Position numbers and translations under genes: made by a program. Shown here in pieces: positions 9,166 through 16,347 of a DNA stretch of 64,000 bases. The DNA is from JAWWPG01 sp963820035 (GTDB taxonomy: Bacteria; Actinomycetota; Actinomycetes; Propionibacteriales; Nocardioidaceae): assembly GCA_963820035.1 (NCBI GenBank), contig CAWFYK010000005.1, forward strand, positions 310,001 to 374,000. The letters run 5' to 3'. Position 1 is the stretch's first letter, and each line of letters starts with the position of its first letter. Under the pieces are notes generated by a model. It worked only from the letters and a program-made list of their open reading frames with translations. It did not search any database and had not been told where the DNA came from.

Positions 9166-9633
9166 TCAGGAGGCTGCCTCGTCGTCAGGCGAGTCGATCA
9201 GCGCCGTGCCGAAACAGATCACGAAGAACAGCAGCACCGTGATGACGTGCACGCTGGTGCACCACAGGCAGATCGCGTCGATGCGGAAGAGCTCGGCCCA
9301 GACGAGATACAGCACGAAGACAACGCCGACCGCAGCCCCGCCGATCCGGACCCAGACGAGCGCGCGGATGGGTGAACGCCAGGCGGCCGGCATGCACAAC
9401 GGCGTGGCAGCCACGAAGAACAGCAGCCCCAGGACGGCGACCGGGATGCCGAAGACCGTCGCGTAGGAGCTCTCGGTCACCTTCAGGCAGTCGATGACGC
9501 CGGTGCTCGGGCACGACAGGGTCGTCGACGACGTGTAGTGCTCGTAGGTGAGGAAGGCCGAGACGGCGAGCCCCGCCATACAGAGCACCAGGCTGACGAC
9601 CGGGACCCACACCGGGACCCGGCGGTCAGCCAC
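9166..9633 (-). CDS. vitamin K epoxide reductase (VKOR) family protein
   Basis: Integral membrane quinone-linked oxidoreductase that reoxidises a periplasmic/extracellular thiol oxidase, the actinobacterial counterpart of DsbB. The 155 residues have four to five hydrophobic segments, a paired loop cysteine set (Cys41, Cys49) and the active-site CLWC at 122-125 at the start of a helix, all diagnostic of VKOR. The GTG start lies inside the last codons of the upstream gene (8-nt overlap), so the two are translationally coupled. Its partner upstream carries a thioredoxin-like CPYC, which strongly supports a joint role in disulfide bond formation. Confidence 0.93.
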   Translation of the reverse strand: MADRRVPVWVPVVSLVLCMAGLAVSAFLTYEHYTSSTTLSCPSTGVIDCLKVTESSYATVFGIPVAVLGLLFFVAATPLCMPAAWRSPIRALVWVRIGGAAVGVVFVLYLVWAELFRIDAICLWCTSVHVITVLLFFVICFGTALIDSPDDEAAS

Positions 9634-10531
9634 CGTTGCCGAGCTTCGCCGTGGCCGCAGTGACTCCCGCCGAGGAGCAGACGGACGCCGGCTTCAGGCC
9701 GTTGACCTGGCAGATCGCCGCCGTCATCAGGTTGGCCTCGCCGAGGATGGCCTTCGCGACCGGGCTGGACGGGTCCTTCAGGTCCGCGGCGATCTCCTGA
9801 TGACTGAGGCCGTGCAGGGTCTGCGGGTCGTATGACGAGCCGTAGCTGAAGAACCTGCCGCCGATGTCGATGAACGGGATGCTGCCGGCCACGTTGCTCG
9901 GCACGTAGGGAGGACTGTCGAACTTCTTGAAGGTCGCGTCATCGGCAGCCGGAGGGGTGTCCAGGGTCTGGTGGTTGCGGTCGGTGAGCTCGTAGCCGTT
10001 GAACGCGACGTAGGGGCTGGAGTACGACGAGCCGTGGAAGTCGAGGGTCGCCGTGTCGGGGAAGACGTCGTTGCTGGCCGACGTCGTCAGGCCCAGGTTG
10101 GTGAAGGTGCCGAACCGGGACAGCGCGACGACCACGCCCCATCGAGTGGCGGCGCAGTAGGGGCAGAACTCGGCTCCGATGTAGAGCACCTTGGCCTTGC
10201 CGTCCTCCGTCAGCGGCGTGCCACCGAGCAGCCGCTTCGGCGCGCTGCTGGCCGTGCCGACCCCGACACTGTCGAGTGCCGACGCCGGGACGTTGCTCAC
10301 GGCCTGCACGACTGCGGGCAGCGCTGAGGGAGCCACCGACGGCCCAGTCGCCGAGGTGTTGTCGCTGCTGCCGCCACCAGCCACCTTCACGGCCACCAGG
10401 ACCCCGACCACGATGACCACGACCGCGATCGCCGCGGCAGCGATCCCGAGCCGGCGGTTTCGCTCCCGCCGGGCGGCCTCTGCCTGCAGGCGTTTCGACC
10501 GCTCGGCGCTACGCTCGGACGGACTGCTCAT
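9626..10531 (-). CDS. membrane-anchored DUF929-type thioredoxin-like protein
   Basis: A basic cytoplasmic N-terminus (RSKRLQAEAARRERNRR) is followed by one transmembrane helix at about 30-52, a Ser/Pro-rich spacer, then an extracytoplasmic domain with FCPYC (Cys123, Cys126) at the end of a beta strand, the thioredoxin-fold active site. This is the DUF929 arrangement. The ATG at 10531 is chosen because AGGAG sits just upstream; longer reading is unsupported. It overlaps the VKOR gene by 8 nt, and the pair resembles VKOR-DsbA systems of actinobacteria: this protein is the likely thiol oxidase that VKOR recharges. Substrates are not known from the sequence. Confidence 0.85.
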   Translation of the reverse strand: MSSPSERSAERSKRLQAEAARRERNRRLGIAAAAIAVVVIVVGVLVAVKVAGGGSSDNTSATGPSVAPSALPAVVQAVSNVPASALDSVGVGTASSAPKRLLGGTPLTEDGKAKVLYIGAEFCPYCAATRWGVVVALSRFGTFTNLGLTTSASNDVFPDTATLDFHGSSYSSPYVAFNGYELTDRNHQTLDTPPAADDATFKKFDSPPYVPSNVAGSIPFIDIGGRFFSYGSSYDPQTLHGLSHQEIAADLKDPSSPVAKAILGEANLMTAAICQVNGLKPASVCSSAGVTAATAKLGNGG

Positions 10532-10637
10532 GGTTCTCCTTGACCGGCGGGGACTCGGGCGCCTCAGGGCGGCTGGCTCCCCGCGGCATGAGCGCATTGT
10601 GCCCTATCGGTCTCGGCCAACGCCAAGCTCCCGTCGC

Positions 10638-10747
10638 GCCGTCAGGTTCTTCCGGTCGAGCCGTCAGGTTCTTCCGGTCGAGCCGTCAGGTTCTTCCGGT
10701 CGAGCCGTCAGGTTCTTCCGGTCGAGCCGTCAAGTTCTTCCGGTACG
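10638..10747. repeat. tandem array, five copies of a 22-bp unit
   Basis: Four identical 22-bp copies (10638, 10660, 10682, 10704) and a fifth with two changed bases (10726-10747). The core reads GTCAGGTTCTTCCGGTCGA. Each unit contains CCG and CGG that could pair. The array lies in the 308-bp gap between the divergent thioredoxin-like gene and the amidohydrolase gene, unlike the other 22-bp arrays in this window, which follow stop codons. Apart from the array and a -10 element at 10828, the gap shows nothing recognisable. Confidence 0.95.
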
Positions 10748-10827
10748 ACGGCTGCGCGGGCGGGCGCAGTACCACTCGGATGGACGCACGTCGTGACGGT
10801 TCGGTGTCGTGAGTTGCCTCCGTCGAG

Positions 10828-10833
10828 TAGCGT
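10828..10833 (+). promoter_or_regulatory. -10 element for leaderless amidohydrolase transcript
   Basis: TAGCGT ends 6 nt before the ATG at 10840, so transcription would begin at or next to the start codon. No ribosome binding site is visible. The same geometry recurs elsewhere in the window. Confidence 0.45.
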
Positions 10834-10839
10834 CTCGGC

Positions 10840-11922
10840 ATGCCTGCCGCGCTGAAGGTGACCGGCGTCATCCTTCCCGGCGACGAGCCCCGTGACCTGT
10901 ACGTCGTGGGTGGCCGGGTGACCTACACCTCCGTCTCCGATGCCGAGACGCTCGAGGGCGGGTGGGTCGTCCCCGGACTCGTCGACGCGCACTGCCACGT
11001 CGGCCTCGACGAGCACGGGCCGGTTTCCGACGACGTCAGCGAGGAGCAGGCGCTGACCGACCGCGACGCCGGCGCGCTGCTGCTCCGTGATGCCGGCTCG
11101 GCTGCGGACACCCGGTGGGTCGATGACCGCGACGACCTGCCCCGACTGATCCGGGCCGGCCGCCATCTCGCTCGCCCACGGCGCTATCTCCGCAACTACG
11201 CCCACGAGATCGAGCCCGACCAGCTCGCTGAGTACGTCGCCCAGGAGGCTGATCGTGGCGACGGCTGGGTGAAGCTCGTCGGTGACTGGATCGACCGCGA
11301 TGTGGAGGATCTGGCCCCGTGCTGGCCGCTCGACGCCCTGACACAGGCGATCGCCGTCGCGCACGACCACGGCGCGCGAGTCACGGCCCACGTCTTCGGC
11401 GAGGAGGCGCTGCCGGACCTGTTGGCGGCCGACATCGACTGTATCGAGCACGGGACCGGGCTCTCGCCCGATCTCGTCGACGAGATGGTGGCTCGCAAGG
11501 TCGCGCTCGTCCCGACCGTCAAGCAGCTCGACAACTTCCCGCAGTACGCCGACGCAGGCGAAGCGCGCTTCCCGTCGTATGCCAAGCACATGCGTGAGCT
11601 GCACCGTCGGCGCAAGGCCACCATCCGGGCCGCTTATGAGGCAGGGGTGCAGATCTACGCCGGCACTGACGCCGGCGGGGTGCTCCCGCACGGCCTGATC
11701 GGAGCCGAGGTAGTCGAGCTCACCCACTACGGTCTGTCGACGAAGGATGCGCTCGGCGCGGCCTCCTGGCGGGCGCGCGAGTGGCTCGGCCGGCCGCGGG
11801 GCCTGGACGAGGGCGATCCCGCGGACTTCGTGGTCTACGAGGCCGACCCGCTGGTCGACATCGAGGTGCTGCTGCATCCTCGGACCGTCGTACTGCGGGG
11901 TGTGGTCGTCCGGCGGGGCTGA
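10840..11922 (+). CDS. amidohydrolase family protein
   Basis: Metal-dependent hydrolase of the amidohydrolase superfamily, 360 residues. The N-terminal beta-sandwich precedes DAHCHVG (His51, His53), then Lys145 in WVKLVGDW, a candidate carboxylated bridging lysine, His184 (TAHVF), His204 (IEHGTG) and Asp277 (GTDAGG), the usual set of binuclear-site ligands, and a C-terminal return to the sandwich (GDPADFVVYEADPL). This set resembles prolidase/imidazolonepropionase-like amidohydrolases; the substrate cannot be read from the sequence. The ATG is probably used as a leaderless start. It stands alone between divergent redox genes and the rpsP operon. Confidence 0.85.
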   Translation: MPAALKVTGVILPGDEPRDLYVVGGRVTYTSVSDAETLEGGWVVPGLVDAHCHVGLDEHGPVSDDVSEEQALTDRDAGALLLRDAGSAADTRWVDDRDDLPRLIRAGRHLARPRRYLRNYAHEIEPDQLAEYVAQEADRGDGWVKLVGDWIDRDVEDLAPCWPLDALTQAIAVAHDHGARVTAHVFGEEALPDLLAADIDCIEHGTGLSPDLVDEMVARKVALVPTVKQLDNFPQYADAGEARFPSYAKHMRELHRRRKATIRAAYEAGVQIYAGTDAGGVLPHGLIGAEVVELTHYGLSTKDALGAASWRAREWLGRPRGLDEGDPADFVVYEADPLVDIEVLLHPRTVVLRGVVVRRG

Positions 11923-11938
11923 CCCGCGCCCCCGCCGG

Positions 11939-12017
11939 TTGGGAGATCATGGGTCATGTCTGGCAGAATGTGTGCCGACCTCGCACCGACGCGGGCCCTC
12001 TCAGCCATATCGGTGCG
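11939..12017 (+). promoter_or_regulatory. candidate rpsP operon promoter and leader hairpin
   Basis: TTGGGA (11939-11944) and CAGAAT (11964-11969) form a possible -35/-10 pair with a long 19-nt spacer. Downstream, CGCACCGA (11982-11989) and TCGGTGCG (12010-12017) are a perfect 8-bp inverted repeat with a 20-nt loop, in the roughly 120-nt untranslated leader of rpsP. The hairpin could be an autoregulatory leader, but no known leader family is recognised. Confidence 0.4.
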
Positions 12018-12094
12018 GATTCTGCGCGACTGAAGCCTGACCCCACCTGGTCCGAGGTCGCGCACCCACACGACATCAAGGAGACACCACACTC

Positions 12095-12708
12095 GTGGCC
12101 GTCAAGATCAGACTCAAGCGCATGGGCAAGATCCGTGCACCGTACTACCGCATCGTCGTCGCCGACTCCCGCACCAAGCGTGACGGCCGGGTCATCGAGG
12201 AGATCGGGAAGTACCACCCCAAGGAGGACCCGAGCTTCATCGAGGTCGACTCCGAGCGGGCGCTCTACTGGCTCGGCGTCGGTGCTCAGCCGAGCGAGCC
12301 GGTCGCCGCGATCCTCAAGGTCACCGGTGACTGGCAGAAGTTCAAGGGGGAGGCGGCGCCACCTCCGATGAAGGTGGCCGAGTCGCGCCAGGACAAGACG
12401 GCCCTCTTCAACGAGGCCCTGAAGGACTCCAAGCACGAGCCGACCGCCGAGGCCCTGACGCCCAAGAAGGCGGCAGCGAAGAAGGCGGATGCCGAGCCGT
12501 CGGAGCAGCCGGCCGCCGCGGCCGAGGCTCCCGCCGACTCGCCGACGCCGACTCAGCCGACGAGGTTGCCGTCGCGGCTGAGGCAGTCGAGCCGACGGCT
12601 GCTGAGGAGCCCGCGACCCCGGCGGACGCCGATGCCGCGTCAGCCCCCGCGGAGTCTGCGGAGGCCGCGCCGACCGACAGCGACACCGCTGACCAGCCGG
12701 AGAGCTGA
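12095..12708 (+). CDS. rpsP: 30S ribosomal protein S16 with acidic C-terminal tail; apparent frameshift
   Basis: Assembly-critical small-subunit protein. MAVKIRLKRMGKIRAPYYRI and RDGRVIEEIGKYHP are canonical S16; the core ends near residue 85. A long tail follows, with KKAAAKKAD and then Ala/Glu/Pro repeats. Near 12539-12541 the frame changes character: the uninterrupted frame becomes Arg/Pro-rich and runs on to 12787 across the next gene, while the -1 frame continues the acidic style (SADEVAVAAEAVEPTAAEEP) to a TGA at 12706-12708, 2 nt before the next start. I therefore give the end as 12708, assuming one base missing near 12540. AAGGAG lies 10 nt before the GTG start. Confidence 0.85.
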
Positions 12709-12710
12709 GC

Positions 12711-12977
12711 ATGCTTGTCGAGGCTCTCGACCATCTTGTCCGCGGGATCGTCGACCACCCCGACGACGTGAGCGTCCGCTCACGTGAGTCGCGCGGCCGC
12801 AACCAGCGTTTCGCGGGATCCGGTGAGACGCTCGAGGTGCGGGTCAACCCCGAGGACCTGGGCCGGGTGATCGGCAGGTCGGGCCGCACCGCGACCGCGC
12901 TGCGCACCGTGCTCCAGGCGCTGAGCGGCAAGAACAACATCAGGGTCGACTTCGTCGACGTCGACCGCCGGCGCTGA
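12711..12977 (+). CDS. khpA: KH-domain RNA-binding protein KhpA
   Basis: Small single-KH-domain RNA-binding protein, 88 residues, conserved between rpsP and rimM in Gram-positive bacteria. The KH signature is GRVIGRSGR at 51-59 with the GXXG loop GRSG at 55-58, followed by TALRTVLQAL. In firmicutes KhpA pairs with KhpB/Jag and affects cell elongation and RNA processing; the role here is inferred by family. The ATG starts 2 nt after the TGA of the acidic rpsP tail, which supports both the start and the proposed rpsP end. It is translated within the rpsP-trmD operon. Confidence 0.93.
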   Translation: MLVEALDHLVRGIVDHPDDVSVRSRESRGRNQRFAGSGETLEVRVNPEDLGRVIGRSGRTATALRTVLQALSGKNNIRVDFVDVDRRR

Positions 12978-12996
12978 ACGCCGGACGGCGACTCCG

Positions 12997-13539
12997 ATGG
13001 ACCAGTCGGACCCGACGGTCGAGATCACCGTCGGCCGGGTCGGTCGTGCGCACGGTCTGCGCGGCGACGTCTTCGTCGACGTCCGCACCGACGAGCCGGA
13101 GCGCCGGTTCACGCCTGGCGCCCGTTTCGATACACCGCGCGGGCCGCTGGTGGTGACCTCGACCCGCTGGCACGGGGCGCGGCTCGTGGCAAGGTTCGCC
13201 CAGGCCGACGACCGCGACTCGGCAGAGCGTCTGCGGGGGACCGAACTCCGGGTCGCCGTTCCCACCGACGAGCGTCCCGAGGATCCCGAGGAGTTCTACG
13301 ACCACCAGCTGAGAGGGCTCGCGGCCCACACGAGCGAGGGTGTGCTGGTGGGCACGGTGGCGGACGTCCTGCACCTGCCCTCCCAGGACCTGTTGGTCCT
13401 CGAGACGGACCATGGCGAGGTGCTGGTGCCGTTCGTGGCGGAGATCGTCACCGCGGTGGACGTGGCGGCCGGGCGGCTTGAGATCACCGACCGGCCAGGC
13501 CTGCTCGCGGAGGCCGACTCGGCCGAGCCGACACCGTGA
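12997..13539 (+). CDS. rimM: 16S rRNA processing protein RimM
   Basis: 30S maturation factor that binds ribosomal protein S19 and assists folding of the 16S head. The N-terminal barrel begins VGRVGRAHGLRGDVFVDV and the PRC-barrel half contains DHQLRGL, VGTVADVLHLPSQDLLV and VPFVAEIV, giving the usual two-domain length of 180 residues. It follows khpA by 19 nt. Its TGA (13537-13539) overlaps a GTG (13536) that opens a short in-operon frame, so translation can pass directly downstream. Confidence 0.97.
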   Translation: MDQSDPTVEITVGRVGRAHGLRGDVFVDVRTDEPERRFTPGARFDTPRGPLVVTSTRWHGARLVARFAQADDRDSAERLRGTELRVAVPTDERPEDPEEFYDHQLRGLAAHTSEGVLVGTVADVLHLPSQDLLVLETDHGEVLVPFVAEIVTAVDVAAGRLEITDRPGLLAEADSAEPTP

Positions 13540-13643
13540 GCACGATGCGCATCGCCGCTCCCTCGATCTCGTCCACCCGGATCGACACGACCGCCCTTGC
13601 TGGCCGGCTCGCCCTGACCGAGCAGGCCGAGCGGACGACGTGA
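13536..13643 (+). CDS. possible 35-residue coupled peptide between rimM and trmD
   Basis: GTG at 13536 overlaps the rimM stop (GTGA) and opens 35 codons ending in a TGA (13641-13643) that again overlaps a GTG in the trmD frame. The peptide begins MSTMRIAAP, strikingly like the extended trmD start MSIMRID, and ends QAERTT. It has no recognised domain. It may be a real coupled small protein, or the remnant of a tandem duplication of the trmD start region that now only relays ribosomes. Confidence 0.35.
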   Translation: MSTMRIAAPSISSTRIDTTALAGRLALTEQAERTT

Positions 13644-13648
13644 GCATC

Positions 13649-14860
13649 ATGCGCATCGACATCGTCTCGATCTTCCCCGACTACCTGGCACCGCTCGACC
13701 TGTCGCTGCTCGGCCGGGCCCGCGCCGCGGGACTGGTGGAGCTGGACACCCACGATCTACGCGACTGGACGCACGACCGTCACCGCACGGTCGACGACAC
13801 GCCGTACGGCGGTGGGCCGGGGATGGTGATGCGTCCGGAGCCGTGGGGAGCCGCGCTCGACTCGGTGCTCGCCTCCGGCGGCGCCGATGGCATTCGGCCG
13901 ACGCTCGTGGTCCCGACGCCGGCGGGGGCCCGCTTCGACCAAGCCACCGCCGAGCGGCTCGCGGCACGGCCATGGCTGGTCTTCGCCTGCGGCCGCTACG
14001 AGGGCATCGACCAACGCGTCGTCGACCACTTCGCGGACCGGGTCGACGTCCTCGAGGTCAGCATCGGCGACTACGTGCTCAGCGGGGGAGAGGTGGCGGC
14101 CATGGTCGTCATCGAGGCGGTGACCCGATTGCTGCCGGGGTTCGTCGGTAACCCCCGGTCGCTCGTGGAGGAGTCACACGTGACGTCGATGGGCACCGGC
14201 CTGTTGGAGTACCCCGTCTACACCAAGCCGCCGACCTGGCGTGGTCTCGACGTGCCCGACGTCCTGCTGTCCGGCGACCACGGCAAGGTCGACGCCTGGC
14301 GGGAGCGTGAGTCGGTACGGCGGACCGCCGAGCGCCGCCCCGACCTGGTCCATCTCAGCCAGGCGCTCAGCATCGACGGGCTGGGCGAGGCAGAGCTGCG
14401 GCTCGCCCGACCGGCGGACGCGGGCGAGCTCTTGACGCTCCAGCGGTGCTGCTGGGTCAGCGAGGCGCAGCTCAACGACGCACTCTTCGTCGGCGCGCTC
14501 GTCGAGACGCTCGACGACGTACGCGCATCCCTCGACGTCTGGACGACCTTCGTGATGCGGGCGGGCGGCCGGCTCGTGGCGTCCGTGCGCGGCCGGCTGG
14601 TCGAACCCCGGACGTGGCTGATCGGCCGGTTGATGGTGGCGCCCGATCTCACCGGGCGTGGGCTCGGACGCCTGCTGCTGAGCCACGTCGAGCAGGCAGC
14701 GCCGGCGGAGGCGGAGTCCTACCGGCTGTTCACCGGCGAGCGGAGCGAGCGGAACCTGCGGATCTACCGCAAGGCGGGCTACCGTCTGCTCGGCCCCGCC
14801 CCGGTCGAGGAGGAGCGCGGCGCGGTGGTGCTGATGAAGCGGGTTGCGCGGTCGATTTAG
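13649..14860 (+). CDS. trmD: TrmD tRNA (guanine37-N1)-methyltransferase fused to a GNAT acetyltransferase domain
   Basis: Residues 1-235 are TrmD, the SPOUT enzyme that makes m1G37 from SAM: MRIDIVSIFPDYL, YGGGPGMVMRPEP (53-65), and the knot motifs GRYEGID (115-121) and IGDYVLSGGE (139-148). Residues 245-403 form a second domain beginning AELRLARPADAGEL, with MVAPDLTGRGLGRLL (329-343) as the acetyl-CoA-binding motif A of GNAT enzymes and NLRIYRKAGYRLLG as motif B. Typical TrmD is 230-270 residues, so the extra 160 are a genuine fusion in one uninterrupted frame. The GNAT substrate is unknown. An in-frame GTG at 13640, overlapping the preceding small frame's stop, is the alternative start. Confidence 0.93.
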   Translation: MRIDIVSIFPDYLAPLDLSLLGRARAAGLVELDTHDLRDWTHDRHRTVDDTPYGGGPGMVMRPEPWGAALDSVLASGGADGIRPTLVVPTPAGARFDQATAERLAARPWLVFACGRYEGIDQRVVDHFADRVDVLEVSIGDYVLSGGEVAAMVVIEAVTRLLPGFVGNPRSLVEESHVTSMGTGLLEYPVYTKPPTWRGLDVPDVLLSGDHGKVDAWRERESVRRTAERRPDLVHLSQALSIDGLGEAELRLARPADAGELLTLQRCCWVSEAQLNDALFVGALVETLDDVRASLDVWTTFVMRAGGRLVASVRGRLVEPRTWLIGRLMVAPDLTGRGLGRLLLSHVEQAAPAEAESYRLFTGERSERNLRIYRKAGYRLLGPAPVEEERGAVVLMKRVARSI

Positions 14861-14873
14861 GGGAAGCAGGGGG

Positions 14874-14953
14874 CCTGTGGCAGACTTTCCCGTTGGACTC
14901 ACTCGTCCCGGACCCGCTTGCGGGGGCCCTCCGGACGCCGACTCTGCCACAGG
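14874..14953 (+). promoter_or_regulatory. structured leader upstream of rplS
   Basis: CCTGTGGCAGA (14874-14884) and TCTGCCACAGG (14943-14953) are a perfect 11-bp inverted repeat enclosing 58 nt, inside which CCCGC-TT-GCGGG forms a second hairpin. The structure occupies the 185-nt gap between trmD and rplS, the right place for an L19 autoregulatory leader or an attenuator. I do not recognise it as a described leader family. Confidence 0.6.
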
Positions 14954-15045
14954 GGAGCCTGGCACGAGACGAGGAGACGCCTCCTGACCTGCTTCACCAC
15001 ACAACGCGTGGGTGACCTGTGGCACTGACGAGGAAAGTGACCGAC

Positions 15046-15408
15046 ATGACCCACCCCATCGATGCCATCGCCGCCTCGGTCGTCCGTGACGACATTCCGT
15101 CGTTCCGCGCCGGGGACACCCTCAAGGTCCACGTCAAGGTGGTGGAGGGCAACCGCTCCCGGATCCAGCTCTTCCAGGGTGTGTGTATCCGGCTCCAGAG
15201 CTCGGGCGTCGGCCGGACGTTCACCGTTCGGAAGGTCAGCTTCGGTGTCGGGGTCGAGCGCACGTTCCCCCTGCACACCCCGATCATCGACAAGATCGAG
15301 GTCGTGACCCGAGGCGACGTACGACGCGCCAAGCTCTACTACCTGCGCAACCTCCGTGGCAAGGCCGCCAAGATCAAGGAAAAGCGCGAGGCGCCGGCGG
15401 CTCGCTGA
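15046..15408 (+). CDS. rplS: 50S ribosomal protein L19
   Basis: Large-subunit protein near the 30S interface. The 120 residues carry the L19 core: IPSFRAGDTLKVHVKVVEG, RIQLFQGVCI, FTVRKVSFGVGVERTFPLH, VVTRGDVRRAKLYYLRNLRGK. The ATG at 15046 is preferred over an upstream GTG at 15019 because L19 proteins start with a short helix (MTHPIDAIAASVV). It stands after a structured leader that separates it from trmD. Confidence 0.98.
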   Translation: MTHPIDAIAASVVRDDIPSFRAGDTLKVHVKVVEGNRSRIQLFQGVCIRLQSSGVGRTFTVRKVSFGVGVERTFPLHTPIIDKIEVVTRGDVRRAKLYYLRNLRGKAAKIKEKREAPAAR

Positions 15409-15420
15409 GCATCAGCGGGT

Positions 15421-15426
15421 TAGGCT
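15421..15426 (+). promoter_or_regulatory. -10 element for leaderless lepB transcript
   Basis: TAGGCT ends 6 nt before the GTG start of lepB at 15433, and no ribosome binding site precedes that GTG. It lies just after the rplS stop, so lepB can be transcribed independently of the ribosomal operon. Confidence 0.5.
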
Positions 15427-15432
15427 CGCATC

Positions 15433-16347
15433 GTGACCTCAGTTCGCGGGGATGACCCCGACAGGTCTGGCACCGACGACCCTGAGGCCACGGATGTGGC
15501 GAGCGCCGGAGACCAGCGCGACGACCGCGACCCGGTCGTCGTCGACGAGGACCCGCCTGGGAAGACGCCCGCTGAGACCAAGCGGGCGACGCCCTGGTGG
15601 CAGGAGACACTGCTGCTCGTCGGCACCGCTTTGATCCTGGCGTTGATCATCAAGACGTTCTTCGTGCAGGCCTTCTATATCCCGTCCGGGTCGATGGAGA
15701 ACACCCTCGAGGTCAACGACCGGATCCTCGTCGAGAAGGTCTCCTACTGGTTCGGCACCCCGCAGCGTGGTGACATCATCGTCTTCGACGACCCGGCGAA
15801 CTGGCTCGGTGAGGAGGACGGTTCCAAGCCCAGCAACCCGCTGACGAAGGCGCTGGCGTTCGTGGGGCTCTACCCGGAGGGCGGCCACCTGGTCAAGCGC
15901 GTGATCGGCGTGGGTGGTGACCACGTTCGCTGCCACGACGGTCTCGTCCAGGTCAACGGCGTCAACCTCGACGAGAAGTCCTACGTCACGCTCGCCCCGC
16001 AGGCCTGCACCGGCATCTGGTCGGTCGTCGTACCCCCCGACCACCTCTGGGTCCTCGGCGACAACCGGGACAACTCGGCGGACTCACGGGTGCACATCGG
16101 CGACCCGGGCGGCGGCTTCATCCCGGAGCAGGACGTTGTGGGCAAAGTCTTCGTCACCGTATGGCCGATCGACCGGTGGCGCTTCTTCCACCGGCCGGCG
16201 ACGTTCGACAACCCGGCCCTCAACACGGCCATGGGGGTGGCCGGAGCCACCATCCCGCTCGGGGCGTTCCTCGTGCTCGCCCCCACGCTCTACCGACGTC
16301 GTGACTGGCTTTCCTACACCACCAGCATCGGCGAGGACGACCAGTGA
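15433..16347 (+). CDS. lepB: signal peptidase I (first of a tandem pair)
   Basis: Membrane serine protease that removes signal peptides from exported proteins. An acidic cytoplasmic N-terminus of about 55 residues leads into a transmembrane helix (57-80), then IPSGSMENTL with nucleophile Ser87, HLVKRVIGVGGDHV with general base Lys155, and box E GDNRDNSADSR (209-219). A second hydrophobic stretch near the C-terminus (GVAGATIPLGAFLVLAPTLY) gives a two-pass topology. All catalytic residues are present. Its stop overlaps the next signal peptidase gene by 4 nt. Confidence 0.96.
   Translation: MTSVRGDDPDRSGTDDPEATDVASAGDQRDDRDPVVVDEDPPGKTPAETKRATPWWQETLLLVGTALILALIIKTFFVQAFYIPSGSMENTLEVNDRILVEKVSYWFGTPQRGDIIVFDDPANWLGEEDGSKPSNPLTKALAFVGLYPEGGHLVKRVIGVGGDHVRCHDGLVQVNGVNLDEKSYVTLAPQACTGIWSVVVPPDHLWVLGDNRDNSADSRVHIGDPGGGFIPEQDVVGKVFVTVWPIDRWRFFHRPATFDNPALNTAMGVAGATIPLGAFLVLAPTLYRRRDWLSYTTSIGEDDQ

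Noticed and set aside
10708..11877. Minus-strand open frame covering the amidohydrolase gene and part of the 22-bp array
   Set aside because: The plus strand has all metal ligands of an amidohydrolase; the minus frame has no domain and depends on the repeat for its start.
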